This document shows, in pieces, positions 8,676-16,905 of a stretch of 64,000 nt of DNA; the first letter of the stretch is position 1, and the number at the start of each line of letters is the position of its first letter. The position numbers were made by a program, and so were the translations under genes. The DNA is from JBCDBD01 sp039184335 (GTDB lineage: Bacteria > Bacteroidota > Bacteroidia > Flavobacteriales > Flavobacteriaceae). Where the stretch lies: NCBI GenBank assembly GCA_039184335.1, contig JBCDBD010000017.1, forward strand, positions 1-64,000, in the 5' to 3' direction. The notes beneath the pieces were generated by a model. That model saw only the letters and a program-made list of their open reading frames with translations. It had not been told where the DNA came from and made no database searches.

Positions 8676-9251
8676 ATGCAAATGTTGTATGAATATTTTA
8701 GGAGTTTTGGAGCGCTTTCAAAGCCCAATATGGATTTTTTATTGGGACATTGCAAAGAACGCGAAATTTCAAAAGGCACTAAGCTGATCGAACCCAACCA
8801 AAAAGTGGATTCGGTCTATTTTTTGGAAGAAGGATTTCTACACTATTATGCTTACAATGAGCATGGGGAGCGTATTACCTTAAATGTTGTGGGCCCAAAC
8901 CACTGTTGGACGGTTATGGACAGTTTTATCAACGAGTTGCCGACCAGTGATGAATGTGCGGCCATAAACCATGTCAGCTTTTGCGAATTGAAAAGAACGG
9001 ATTACTTGACCATAAAAGCTAAAAATAAAGAACTGGGCGACTTTATTCAGACCATTGTTGAACAGATCCTATCGGCAAAGGTGATCGAGGCAAACAAAAA
9101 GTCCAGTATGTCGATCGAACAACGCTATCTTGATTTACTGTACACTAAACCTAAAATGGTACAAGAAGTACCGGTTCATATCATTGCTTCCTTACTGGGT
9201 ACATCAAGGGAGACATTGCATCGTATCCGTAGAAAGCTGACTGCAGCTTAA
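8676..9251 (+). CDS. Crp/Fnr family transcriptional regulator
   Basis: 191 aa. Residues about 15-120 form a cyclic-nucleotide-binding-type beta barrel (FLEEGFLHYYAYNEHGERITLNVVGP), and the C-terminal ~45 residues contain the HTH (VPVHIIASLLGTSRETLHRIRRKL). No Fnr-type N-terminal cysteine cluster is present, and the canonical cAMP-contacting R-S-A-A segment is not evident, as in most Bacteroidota members, so the ligand is unknown. The likely target is the SRPBCC gene immediately downstream, because a CRP-geometry dyad lies between them at 9274-9289. Confidence 0.85.
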   Translation: MQMLYEYFRSFGALSKPNMDFLLGHCKEREISKGTKLIEPNQKVDSVYFLEEGFLHYYAYNEHGERITLNVVGPNHCWTVMDSFINELPTSDECAAINHVSFCELKRTDYLTIKAKNKELGDFIQTIVEQILSAKVIEANKKSSMSIEQRYLDLLYTKPKMVQEVPVHIIASLLGTSRETLHRIRRKLTAA

Positions 9252-9273
9252 AGATTTCTTAAAATTTTGTTAG

Positions 9274-9289
9274 TGTGTCAAATGACACA
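9274..9289. promoter_or_regulatory. 16-bp dyad, candidate Crp/Fnr-family operator
   Basis: TGTGTCAAATGACACA is a perfect 7-bp dyad with a 2-nt centre. Its geometry, TGTGn-N6-nCACA, equals that of the E. coli CRP box (TGTGA-N6-TCACA). It lies 23 nt after the regulator stop and 64 nt before the SRPBCC gene. A run of seven T follows (9291-9297), so a small intrinsic terminator (GTGT/ACAC stem) for the regulator gene is an alternative. Confidence 0.5.
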
Positions 9290-9352
9290 GTTTTTTTACA
9301 GCAGGTATTTGAAATTTATTCCATAAAACAAAACGATTAAAATTCCAATATC

Positions 9353-9850
9353 ATGAAAAAATTTGCACTGACATTGTTTTTTGCGCTACCATTGGTGATG
9401 ATGGGGCAAGAATTGAAATCTGGGAAAAAATTTACGAATACCGTTGTACTTGAGAATGCACCTGAAGCGATATGGGCTGCCATCACAGATTATTCCAATT
9501 TCAAATTTTGGGACGAAGGTATCGTTGATGTCAAATGTTCTGGGGAACTCAAAAAAAGACAAAATTGTCAGGTGATTACGAGTAACGGAAAGATTATTGA
9601 AGTTGAGATAGTAGCGCTTGTCGAAAACGAATCATATACACTTCGGTATAAGCTCTCTTCAGGCAATATGTACGTCCAACGCCATTTGACATCAGATGAC
9701 CAATCAGCACTTTCAGAAACGGTGTGGTACAAAGGCATCTCACAAAAAACATTTGAAAAGTATAAAGGTGAAGATTATGGGGGGTACCTTGAGAGGCGAT
9801 TATCACGTTTTAAGGATTTCATGGAAGGCAAATCAAGAGAAGGTCGTTGA
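9353..9850 (+). CDS. Secreted SRPBCC-fold (polyketide cyclase-like) protein
   Basis: 165 aa. A short signal peptide (MKKFALTLFFALPLVMMGQ) is followed by an SRPBCC/START-like fold: the VVLENAPEAIWAAITDYSNFKFWD start of the fold, central strands, and a C-terminal helix (GGYLERRLSRFKDFMEG). These proteins bind hydrophobic ligands in a deep cavity; the ligand here is unknown. Export to the periplasm is inferred from the signal peptide. It follows the Crp/Fnr regulator and its presumed operator. Confidence 0.7.
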   Translation: MKKFALTLFFALPLVMMGQELKSGKKFTNTVVLENAPEAIWAAITDYSNFKFWDEGIVDVKCSGELKKRQNCQVITSNGKIIEVEIVALVENESYTLRYKLSSGNMYVQRHLTSDDQSALSETVWYKGISQKTFEKYKGEDYGGYLERRLSRFKDFMEGKSREGR

Positions 9851-9996
9851 TCTCTACGTCAAAACTATCCATGAGGTAATGTAATCTTTCATTTGTCTTG
9901 GAACAGTCATTGACTTGGTATCTGATAAAGAGCTAGGCGCAACCAAGAGTGACCAAGGTGTTTTCCAAGATGCCCTTAATCAAAAAAATACGGTCG

Positions 9997-10440
9997 CTAA
10001 ATGACCTTTATATTTGCTTTCAACCCCTCAATGATGCCTAAAATGTTTTGTACGGTATCTTCGAGGTAATGGGTAATGGCCACATGGGGAATACGTAGGG
10101 TGGTAAAACCATTTTTGAACGAGTGCATGGCTTCTTCGAGGTCATTGATAGCCTGTTCGTGGGTGATACTATGGTATTCGGTATCTATCTCGATATTGAG
10201 TTTTACACGCGAAATCGCGATATCCACCGATTTGTTTCCATCCCACCATTCTAGCATGGGGCTGGCACCAGCTTCTTTTAGTGCGTAGAACAATTGAATG
10301 GCTTCTACGGGGGTGTTGCGTTCAATGACAATTTTTTCTATACGCTGGGTATGTCTTTTACAGAGCGGTACGCCGATAAAGTGAATTGAATTGCGGTACT
10401 CTTGATACCCTATTTTTTTGCCACAGTCTTTACAGGTCAT
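9997..10440 (-). CDS. Small zinc-ribbon plus nuclease-fold protein
   Basis: 147 aa. The N-terminus has CKDCG and a later C-K-R-H, suggesting a zinc-binding element (residues 3-30). The rest resembles the very-short-patch/DUF559-like PD-(D/E)XK fold: SVDIAISRVKLNIEIDTEYH gives an acidic residue, a strand with E-x-D, and a following His; then a helix and FTTLRIPH, a strand typical of that fold. Whether it cuts DNA is unknown. It stands alone between the SRPBCC gene and the 5-oxoproline operon, with no methylase or restriction partner. Confidence 0.5.
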   Translation of the reverse strand: MTCKDCGKKIGYQEYRNSIHFIGVPLCKRHTQRIEKIVIERNTPVEAIQLFYALKEAGASPMLEWWDGNKSVDIAISRVKLNIEIDTEYHSITHEQAINDLEEAMHSFKNGFTTLRIPHVAITHYLEDTVQNILGIIEGLKANIKVI

Positions 10441-10618
10441 TTAAGTAGGTTATACGGTCAGTAATTTGATTTGGGATTATTATAACTGTGACAATACTGA
10501 ATTCGTATAAAAATTCGATGTTCGACATTGTACTTTTAGATGAAATGCAATTTTTTAGATGAAATGCACAATTCTAGAAGAGAAGCCTTATATTTTGGCC
10601 AGCGCTAAAATAATCGTG

Positions 10619-11812
10619 ATGTTCAAGAAAATAGGCCCCGGTGTTCTGATAGCTGCCGCTTTTATAGGCCCAGGCACCATCACGGCGTGTACCTCGGCCG
10701 GTGTTACATTCAGATATGCACTGTTATGGGCCTTACTACTCTCCATTTTGGCAACAATGGCCTTACAAGAAATGGCGGCCCGTATAGGTATCGTCTCCCA
10801 AAAAGGGTTGGCAGCGGTCATTCGTAGCCAATTGAAGGAAGCATGGACGCAAAAATTGGTGGTCGCGATTATCTTGATGGCCATCTTGCTCGGCAATGCG
10901 GCTTATGAAGCGGGTAACATAGGAGGGGCATCTTTAGGAATGGAAGTACTCTTTGGTGAAAGGTATATGGACTACTATCCATTAGGTATCGGTTTTTTTG
11001 CATTTGTGTTATTGTGGGTCGGCAATTACAAAGTTTTAGAGAATACCTTCATCGCCCTTGTACTGTTGATGAGTATTTCGTTTTTGGTCACAGCGGTTTG
11101 GACCACCCCGCCATTGGGCAAAATTTTAAAAGGTTTGTTGCTGCCTGACATGCCCAGTGAGAGCCTTTTTATGGTCATGGCCCTCGTGGGCACAAGTGTA
11201 GTGCCCTACAACTTGTTTTTACATGCCGCGTTGGTCAATGAAAAATGGAAAGCAAAGACAGACTTAAAAGCGGCAAGATGGGATACCATCATTGCTATAG
11301 GACTTGGGGGATTGGTCTCTATGGCAATTATGATTGTGGCCGCAGCAATACCGACCGGTGCGGTGAAGAATGCCTTTGATTTGGCAAAGGGGCTGCAACC
11401 GCTTTTTGGAGACAGCGCAAGGTACTTTATGGGTATTGGCCTGTTTGCGGCCGGTATTACCTCGGCAATAACCGCTCCTTTGGCTGCAGCCTATGTGGCC
11501 AACAGTTGTTTTGGATGGAAAGCAACCCTTAAGGATTGGAAATTTCGCTTGGTTTGGGGGGCAGTACTTTTTTTGGGGGTCTTTTTTTTGTCTTTTGACA
11601 TTCAGCTTATTAAAGTCATAAAATTCGCCCAAATTGCGAATGGCATTCTTTTGCCGCTTATTGCGTTCTTATTGGTTTGGGTGGCCAACAAGAAAGAAAT
11701 AATGGGAAAATACCAAAATGGCTATTTTCAAAACACCATCGGGTTTCTTATCATAGCATTAGCCCTGTTTTTGGGTGTTAAAAGTATTTTAAAAGTATTA
11801 GGGCTGTTATAG
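10619..11812 (+). CDS. Nramp-fold transporter, probable 5-oxoproline permease
   Basis: About 397 aa from ATG 10619 (an earlier in-frame ATG at 10559 would add a 20-residue hydrophilic tail not expected in the family). Eleven or so hydrophobic helices and overall Nramp pattern are visible. However, the TM1 metal-binding DPGN motif is GPGT (residues 17-20) and the TM6 MPHN motif is VPYN (195-198), so manganese/iron ligands are missing. Non-metal Nramp relatives such as Bacillus YcsG sit in 5-oxoprolinase loci, as here. Uptake of 5-oxoproline is inferred from that context. A 22-codon upstream ORF (10540-10608) and a 16-bp direct repeat (10534-10549, 10553-10568) precede the start. The stop overlaps the GTG of pxpA by one base. 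Confidence 0.7.
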   Translation: MFKKIGPGVLIAAAFIGPGTITACTSAGVTFRYALLWALLLSILATMALQEMAARIGIVSQKGLAAVIRSQLKEAWTQKLVVAIILMAILLGNAAYEAGNIGGASLGMEVLFGERYMDYYPLGIGFFAFVLLWVGNYKVLENTFIALVLLMSISFLVTAVWTTPPLGKILKGLLLPDMPSESLFMVMALVGTSVVPYNLFLHAALVNEKWKAKTDLKAARWDTIIAIGLGGLVSMAIMIVAAAIPTGAVKNAFDLAKGLQPLFGDSARYFMGIGLFAAGITSAITAPLAAAYVANSCFGWKATLKDWKFRLVWGAVLFLGVFFLSFDIQLIKVIKFAQIANGILLPLIAFLLVWVANKKEIMGKYQNGYFQNTIGFLIIALALFLGVKSILKVLGLL

Positions 11813-12555
11813 TGGAGGGTTTTTCAATAGATATCAATTGTGATGTAGGTGAAGGTACAGGCAATGAAGAAGATATTCTACCATATGTCAGTTCTTGCAA
11901 TATTGCCTGTGGTGGGCATGCGGGTGATGCAAACAGTATGCGCCGAACAGCGAGGTTGGCAAAAGCGAACAAAGTAAAGGTAGGCGCACACCCCAGCTAT
12001 CCAGATAAGGAAAATTTTGGAAGAAAAATGATGCACATTGGTAAGGCTGAACTGCTGACGAGCATCAAACAACAATTGGCCCAGTTTGTGGAAATACTGG
12101 ATGAAGAACTGATCGAACTGCATCATATCAAACCACATGGCGCGCTGTACAATGCAGTTGCCAAAGACCCGATACTGGCCAAACTATTTTTGCAGGCAGT
12201 GGAAATCTACAGAAAAAAGGTTTTGTTGTATATGCCCTACGGTTCAGTTGCTGCAAAAGTGGCAGTTGAAAATGGATTTCAGATACGATACGAGGCATTT
12301 GGCGATAGAAACTACCGCGATGATTTGAGTTTGGTGCCCCGAACACATAAAAAGGCCTTGATTGTAAGCCCTGAACAGGCTTTGAGACACGTCTTGCCCA
12401 TGATAAAAAGACAAGTGGTACATACAATTAACGAAAAAAAACGAAAAATTTTGGCCGATACCCTATGTATTCATAGCGATACCCCCTCGGCATTGAAAAT
12501 AATAGTGTACCTTTCAAAGCAATTGCCCAAATACGAGGTACAAATAGTAAAGTGA
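11812..12555 (+). CDS. pxpA: 5-oxoprolinase subunit A (LamB/YcsF family)
   Basis: 247 aa with the family signatures INCDVGEGTGNEEDILPYVSS at the N-terminus (split across residues 6-27), SCNIACGGHAGD, VGAHPSYPD, and HHIKPHGALYN. PxpA is one of three subunits of the prokaryotic 5-oxoprolinase that hydrolyses 5-oxoproline to glutamate with ATP. Start is GTG, overlapping the transporter stop by one base (TAGTG); its own stop overlaps the pxpB GTG by four bases, so translation is probably coupled. Order transporter-A-B-C resembles the Bacillus ycs/kip operon. Confidence 0.92.
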   Translation: MEGFSIDINCDVGEGTGNEEDILPYVSSCNIACGGHAGDANSMRRTARLAKANKVKVGAHPSYPDKENFGRKMMHIGKAELLTSIKQQLAQFVEILDEELIELHHIKPHGALYNAVAKDPILAKLFLQAVEIYRKKVLLYMPYGSVAAKVAVENGFQIRYEAFGDRNYRDDLSLVPRTHKKALIVSPEQALRHVLPMIKRQVVHTINEKKRKILADTLCIHSDTPSALKIIVYLSKQLPKYEVQIVK

Positions 12556-13283
12556 AAAGTTACCCCATTACCGTTACATCTTTTGGCAAGCGTGCCGTAC
12601 TCATGCAATGGCCAGAACAAGTCGAAGAAGCAATTCTGAAAGATGTGCTTCAATTTGAAAGTTTCTTGAAAAAAAAACTTGGGGGGGACTGGGAATATGT
12701 GCCAGCATACAATTCGCTTACCGTTATCAACAACATTGCCGACATTGATTTTGGGCCTTTGCGTAAAGACCTATTGATTTGGTATGCTGAAATAGAGGGG
12801 CATGAACAGAACAATCGGTTTCTTTGGAAACTTCCTGTCTGTTATGACCTGGATTTTGCCATTGATTTGAAAGAGGTCGCCAAACAGTTGCGATTGACCA
12901 ATGAGCAACTGGTGAGGTTGCATACCTCTATCGAATATACCGTTTATGGTATCGGGTTTTTACCTGGTTTTATGTATTTGGGGGGACTCCCGGGTACATT
13001 GATAACCCAACGTAAGAAAGAACCCCGGTTAAAGGTGGTACAAGGTGCCGTTGGCCTTGCGGGAAAGCAAACCGGAATTTATCCCCAAGAATCCCCAGGG
13101 GGCTGGAATATCATAGGTAACTGTCCGGTTCCACTTTTTAATAAAAATCACGAAGACCCCAGTTTTGTCCGTGTCGGGGACAAGGTCAAGTTTTTTCAAA
13201 TCTCCAAAGCCGCCCACGATCTGCATAGAATAGAAATAGAGGTAGGTATTTTCAAACCACAAAAAACTATTTTGGATGATTAG
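12552..13283 (+). CDS. pxpB: 5-oxoprolinase subunit B (KipI family)
   Basis: 243 aa. The carboxyltransferase-type fold of the allophanate-hydrolase subunit 1/KipI family is recognised by YTVYGIGFLPGFMYLGGLP (about residues 132-150), PRLKVVQGAVGLAGKQTGIYP and SPGGWNIIG. It pairs with PxpC to activate and cleave 5-oxoproline. The GTG start overlaps pxpA (GTGA) and the stop overlaps pxpC by eight bases. Confidence 0.92.
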   Translation: MKSYPITVTSFGKRAVLMQWPEQVEEAILKDVLQFESFLKKKLGGDWEYVPAYNSLTVINNIADIDFGPLRKDLLIWYAEIEGHEQNNRFLWKLPVCYDLDFAIDLKEVAKQLRLTNEQLVRLHTSIEYTVYGIGFLPGFMYLGGLPGTLITQRKKEPRLKVVQGAVGLAGKQTGIYPQESPGGWNIIGNCPVPLFNKNHEDPSFVRVGDKVKFFQISKAAHDLHRIEIEVGIFKPQKTILDD

Positions 13284-14115
13284 GGTCTTAAAATCGGGTT
13301 TTTTTACCACGGTACAGGATTTAGGACGATTTGGCTATCGTAATAAAGGTGTGCCCGTAGCTGGGGCCATGGATGTGATTTCGGTACACAAGTTGAACAA
13401 ACTGTTGGAGAACGACCTGAATGCACCGGTACTTGAGATTACCATGACCGGCCCTGAACTGCTTTTTGAAGAAGACACTTTCATATGCATTTCCGGGGCA
13501 TTACTTTCCCCTTCATTGAACGGTACCCCCATTACTAATTATCAGGTCATTCCAATTGTTAAGGGTGACTTGCTTTCCTTTGGAAAATTACAAAGTGGCT
13601 TTAGGTGTTACTTGGGTGTAAAGGGGGGATTGCATCTTGAAGAAATATTGGGGAGCCGTTCATTTTACCATCCCATCACCAAAAAAAAATGTATCCATGA
13701 GGGTGATGAAATTCCATTTGTCTGCACAAGTTCTTTTGAACCAAGGATTTCTGGAATCAAGATAAGCTCCCATCTAAATGAAAGTGACCTTGAGGTATCA
13801 AGAGGTCCTGAATTTGATCTATTGGATGATAGGCAATTGGAAATGCTGTTTTCAAAGCGATTTTCTGTTTCTAAGGAAAACAATCGGATGGCCTATCAAC
13901 TTGATGATCATATTGATGGGCATTCCATCAATATGCTTACTTCTGGCACACTCCCGGGTACAGTTCAACTGACTCCCGCTGGCAAATTGATTGTTCTGAT
14001 GAAAGATGGCCAGACCACAGGGGGGTATCCGAGAATAGTGCAACTGACCCAAGCTGCCATATGTGTCTTGGCACAAAAGAAATTTGCGGACCAAATTGCC
14101 TTTAAGTTGGTGTAA
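13276..14115 (+). CDS. pxpC: 5-oxoprolinase subunit C (KipA family)
   Basis: 279 aa, biotin-dependent-carboxylase-like domain of the KipA/allophanate hydrolase subunit 2 family. Signatures: TTVQDLGRFGYRNKGVPVAGAMD at the start (residues 11-33, GxxxxGVPxxGAMD), LEITMTGPELLFE, and near the C-terminus PAGKLIVLMKDGQTTGGYPRI split over residues 233-253. It is somewhat shorter than some homologues but complete. It ends the operon; the convergent nitroreductase gene stops three bases beyond it, with no clear terminator between. Confidence 0.92.
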   Translation: MIRVLKSGFFTTVQDLGRFGYRNKGVPVAGAMDVISVHKLNKLLENDLNAPVLEITMTGPELLFEEDTFICISGALLSPSLNGTPITNYQVIPIVKGDLLSFGKLQSGFRCYLGVKGGLHLEEILGSRSFYHPITKKKCIHEGDEIPFVCTSSFEPRISGIKISSHLNESDLEVSRGPEFDLLDDRQLEMLFSKRFSVSKENNRMAYQLDDHIDGHSINMLTSGTLPGTVQLTPAGKLIVLMKDGQTTGGYPRIVQLTQAAICVLAQKKFADQIAFKLV

Positions 14116-14118
14116 AGG

Positions 14119-14847
14119 TTAAATTTTTTTATATACCTGTTCAAAGGGCACCCGAAACCGTGGGCCATATATCCCATTCTTAGAACGTATGCCACACCCA
14201 ATCACCATATTGATTTCTGCGCCTTTCGGTAAGTCTAAGATTCTTTTGATCCTTAAGGTATCACTGCCTTCCATAGGGCAGGTATCATAGCCAATGGCAG
14301 CCATGCTGATCATAAAGTTCTGGGCTGCCAGTCCTGCACTTTTATGTGCAACAATACGTAAATCAGATTTTCGCACCTGGCGATATATGGGACGCAACAA
14401 ACCGACCAGTTGAAAGAATAGATATTTGCACCATCCAAAAATGCCTAGAACATCAAAGTAAACGGCGGGAATAAGTTTTTTGTAATAGTCCAAAGCAAAT
14501 TTTTCGCGCTTGGTGTATTCATTTATAGGTTTGCTGCCATATTGTGATTCTAAAAAGGCAATGTTGGCTTTGGCGCGTTTTTTCCAAAGGTCTCTTCTGG
14601 CGACCACCACGACGAGTTGTTTGGCATATTTCGCCGCGTTCTGTCCCAAGCAGGCCTTGGCCAGTTGATGGGCGGTTTCCCCATCAGTAATATGGTAAAA
14701 CTCCCAAAGTTGAAGATTGCTGCTCGTTGCTGCCATGGTGGCATTTTTAATGCAGTGTTTTACCTTTTCAGCATCAATTTCAAGATTGGCTTCAAAGATT
14801 CTGACAGACCTACGGTAGGTGATGGCCTCGGTAACAGTTTTTTCCAT
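14119..14847 (-). CDS. Nitroreductase family flavoprotein
   Basis: 242 aa from ATG 14847 (MEKTVTEAITYRRSVRIF). The R-R-S-V-R phosphate-binding motif for FMN and the MAATSSNLQLWEF segment are typical of the nitroreductase superfamily; ALAQNFMISMA-type and IVIGCG-like segments follow (here GLAAQNFMISMA and NMVIGCG). These enzymes reduce quinones, nitro groups or enones with NAD(P)H. Upstream in-frame residues before 14847 are not family-like and overlap the ilv leader region, so the shorter start is preferred. It is divergent from the ilv attenuator. Confidence 0.8.
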   Translation of the reverse strand: MEKTVTEAITYRRSVRIFEANLEIDAEKVKHCIKNATMAATSSNLQLWEFYHITDGETAHQLAKACLGQNAAKYAKQLVVVVARRDLWKKRAKANIAFLESQYGSKPINEYTKREKFALDYYKKLIPAVYFDVLGIFGWCKYLFFQLVGLLRPIYRQVRKSDLRIVAHKSAGLAAQNFMISMAAIGYDTCPMEGSDTLRIKRILDLPKGAEINMVIGCGIRSKNGIYGPRFRVPFEQVYKKI

Positions 14848-14910
14848 GAGCTCAAAAGTAGGTAAATGAAGATTTCTTTTGTGAACAAAAAATAAAATGT
14901 GTAAAATTGG

Positions 14911-14967
14911 ATGATGAAAAGAAATAGCATTATCGGTCGCGTGGTCATCGTTCCCCAAAAGGAATGA
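14911..14967 (+). CDS. Leader peptide of the ilv operon attenuator
   Basis: A short frame, ATG ATG ... TGA, encodes MMKRNSIIGRVVIVPQKE (18 aa). Codons 7-8 are Ile-Ile (ATT ATC) and codons 11-14 are Val-Val-Ile-Val (GTG GTC ATC GTT): six of eight consecutive residues are the end products of the downstream ilv operon. The stop codon TGA (14965-14967) is also the first part of the antiterminator arm. This is the pattern of E. coli ilv leader peptides, though the sequence is unrelated. Either of the two adjacent ATGs could be used. Confidence 0.8.
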   Translation: MMKRNSIIGRVVIVPQKE

Positions 14968-15023
14968 CACAGACTTGATAACAATGAAAAAAAGCCTGTG
15001 TCAATAGAACACAGGCTTTTTTT
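14941..15023 (+). promoter_or_regulatory. Ribosome-mediated attenuator of the ilv operon
   Basis: Four segments can pair in competing ways. Segment 1, TCGTTCC (14948-14954), pairs with segment 2, GGAATGA (14961-14967), with one G-U. Segment 2', TGACACAG (14965-14972), pairs perfectly with segment 3, CTGTGTCA (14996-15003), giving an antiterminator. Segment 3, GCCTGTGT (14994-15001), pairs perfectly with segment 4, ACACAGGC (15009-15016), followed by T-run, giving a terminator. A ribosome stalled on the Ile/Val codons covers segment 1 and lets 2:3 form; one reaching the stop codon covers segment 2 and lets 3:4 form. Transcription of ilvD onward would thus rise when charged Ile/Val tRNA is scarce. 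Confidence 0.78.
14994..15023 (+). terminator. Intrinsic terminator of the ilv attenuator
   Basis: Stem GCCTGTGT (14994-15001) / ACACAGGC (15009-15016), 7-nt loop, flanked by an A-run on the left and seven or so T on the right. It lies between two divergent genes, so it cannot be an ordinary end-of-gene terminator; with the leader peptide it makes sense as an attenuator. Confidence 0.85.
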
Positions 15024-15215
15024 GTTACAGGGGCCTGAGTGTTGAATATGATATTTTGATATAATTTAAGTAGTTGAAAAACAGCTATTTGAAAATGTAT
15101 TTTTTGAAATGAGCCTAAAGCGCCCCTTAGTGTTAAAATATTCAGGTATCTGAAAGATATATCTTTGAATGTTAAAATAAATTAAGCGTTTATACCTTTT
15201 GAGCACTTCTTTCTG

Positions 15216-16892
15216 ATGGAATTGAACAAGTACAGTAAAAATGTGACACAGGATCCCACGCAACCAGCAGCACAGGCCATGCTACATGCCATTGGCCTGA
15301 CCGGAGAAGATCTTGAAAAGCCCTTGATCGGCATTGGCAGTACGGGGTATGAGGGCAATCCTTGCAATATGCACCTAAATGGGCTTTCAAAGTATGTAAA
15401 ACAGGGTATTCAAGAAAAAGATTTGGTAGGGCTTATTTTCAATACTATTGGGGTAAGTGATGGTATTTCAATGGGTACTTATGGAATGCGGTACTCCCTG
15501 CCTTCACGAGATATCATTGCCGATTCGATGGAAACCGTGGTCCAGGCCATGAACTATGATGGTTTGGTCACCGTAGTGGGCTGTGACAAAAACATGCCAG
15601 GGGCATTAATGGCCATGATCCGATTGAACCGGCCTTCGGTCTTGGTATATGGCGGTACCATAGCATCAGGTTGCCTGAAAGATAAAAAACTGGATGTTGT
15701 ATCCGCTTTTGAAGCTTGGGGTGAGAAAGTGGCAGGTACAATAGATGAGGAAGAATATAAGGCCGTTATTCAAAACGCTTGCCCAGGTGCCGGAGCCTGT
15801 GGGGGTATGTACACCGCTAATACCATGGCTTCGGCAATCGAGGCTCTGGGTATGGCCATGCCGTACAACTCATCCAATCCTGCTACGGGCAGTGAAAAGA
15901 AAAATGATTGTATTGCCTCAGGAAGGGCGTTGCGGCATCTGCTTGAAAATGACATTAAACCTAGCGATATCATTACCAAAAAATCCTTGGAAAATGCCAT
16001 TAGGTTAATTACCGTTTTGGGTGGTTCTACCAATGCAGTGCTCCATTTTTTGGCCATTGCCAAAGCGGCCGACATTGATTTTGGATTGAACGATTTTCAG
16101 CGAATTAGCGATACCACCCCCTTTTTGGCAGATTTAAAGCCAAGTGGTAGGTTTTTGATGGAAGATGTTCATCGAGTGGGTGGTGTGCCCGCAGTGATGA
16201 AATTTATGTTGGATAATGGTATGTTGCATGGTGATTGTCTGACCGTAACCGGAAAAACGATTGCCCAAAACCTAAAAACCGTACCAGCCCTGATGCAAGG
16301 ACAACAGGTGGTCAAGAATTTAGATACTCCTATCAAGAAAACTGGCCACATCAGAATTCTCTATGGCAACATAGCTGAAGAGGGGGCCGTTGCCAAGATT
16401 ACGGGAAAGGAAGGCCTTCATTTTACAGGTACTGCCAAAGTGTTCAATGGCGAATTTGAAGCCAACGATGGCATCAAGAACGGAAAGGTAAACAAAGGGG
16501 ATGTTGTGGTCATTCGTTATGAAGGGCCAAAAGGGGGGCCTGGCATGCCTGAGATGCTCAAACCTACAGCAGCTATCATGGGAGTTGGGCTTGGCAAGGA
16601 TGTCGCACTGATAACAGATGGCCGGTTCTCAGGGGGCACACATGGTTTTGTCGTCGGCCATATTGCACCCGAGGCACAAGACGGTGGCGGAATCGCCCTG
16701 CTTGAAGATGGTGACATCATTACCATAGATGCTGAGAAAAACACTATCTCTGTCGCATTGTCCGACGAAGAATTAGCAAAGCGAAAGGATTCTTGGTTGG
16801 CCCCAGACCTGAAAGTCAACAGGGGCAGTCTATATAAATATGCAAAAACGGTATCATCAGCCTCAAAAGGCTGTGTCACCGATGAACTATAA
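15216..16892 (+). CDS. ilvD: Dihydroxy-acid dehydratase
   Basis: 558 aa, full length. It dehydrates 2,3-dihydroxy-isovalerate and -methylvalerate in valine, leucine and isoleucine synthesis and carries an iron-sulfur cluster. Cluster cysteines are visible in GNPCNMH (near residue 48), VVGCDKNMPG (near 121) and GAGACGGMYTANTM (near 192); later VRYEGPKGGPGMPEM-like and LITDGRFSGGTHGFVVGH motifs are intact. First gene of the ilv operon, 193 nt after the attenuator terminator. A TATCTTTG element at 15160-15167 could serve an internal promoter that escapes attenuation, but no -33 element is clear. Confidence 0.96.
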   Translation: MELNKYSKNVTQDPTQPAAQAMLHAIGLTGEDLEKPLIGIGSTGYEGNPCNMHLNGLSKYVKQGIQEKDLVGLIFNTIGVSDGISMGTYGMRYSLPSRDIIADSMETVVQAMNYDGLVTVVGCDKNMPGALMAMIRLNRPSVLVYGGTIASGCLKDKKLDVVSAFEAWGEKVAGTIDEEEYKAVIQNACPGAGACGGMYTANTMASAIEALGMAMPYNSSNPATGSEKKNDCIASGRALRHLLENDIKPSDIITKKSLENAIRLITVLGGSTNAVLHFLAIAKAADIDFGLNDFQRISDTTPFLADLKPSGRFLMEDVHRVGGVPAVMKFMLDNGMLHGDCLTVTGKTIAQNLKTVPALMQGQQVVKNLDTPIKKTGHIRILYGNIAEEGAVAKITGKEGLHFTGTAKVFNGEFEANDGIKNGKVNKGDVVVIRYEGPKGGPGMPEMLKPTAAIMGVGLGKDVALITDGRFSGGTHGFVVGHIAPEAQDGGGIALLEDGDIITIDAEKNTISVALSDEELAKRKDSWLAPDLKVNRGSLYKYAKTVSSASKGCVTDEL

Positions 16893-16905
16893 TTTGGGAA
16901 AGGTT

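Noticed and set aside
10588..10896. Minus-strand frame inside the Nramp-like gene
   Set aside because: Shadow of a strong membrane-protein gene on the other strand.
14848..14970. N-terminal extension of the nitroreductase
   Set aside because: Residues are not family-like and the DNA is better explained as the ilv leader and attenuator.
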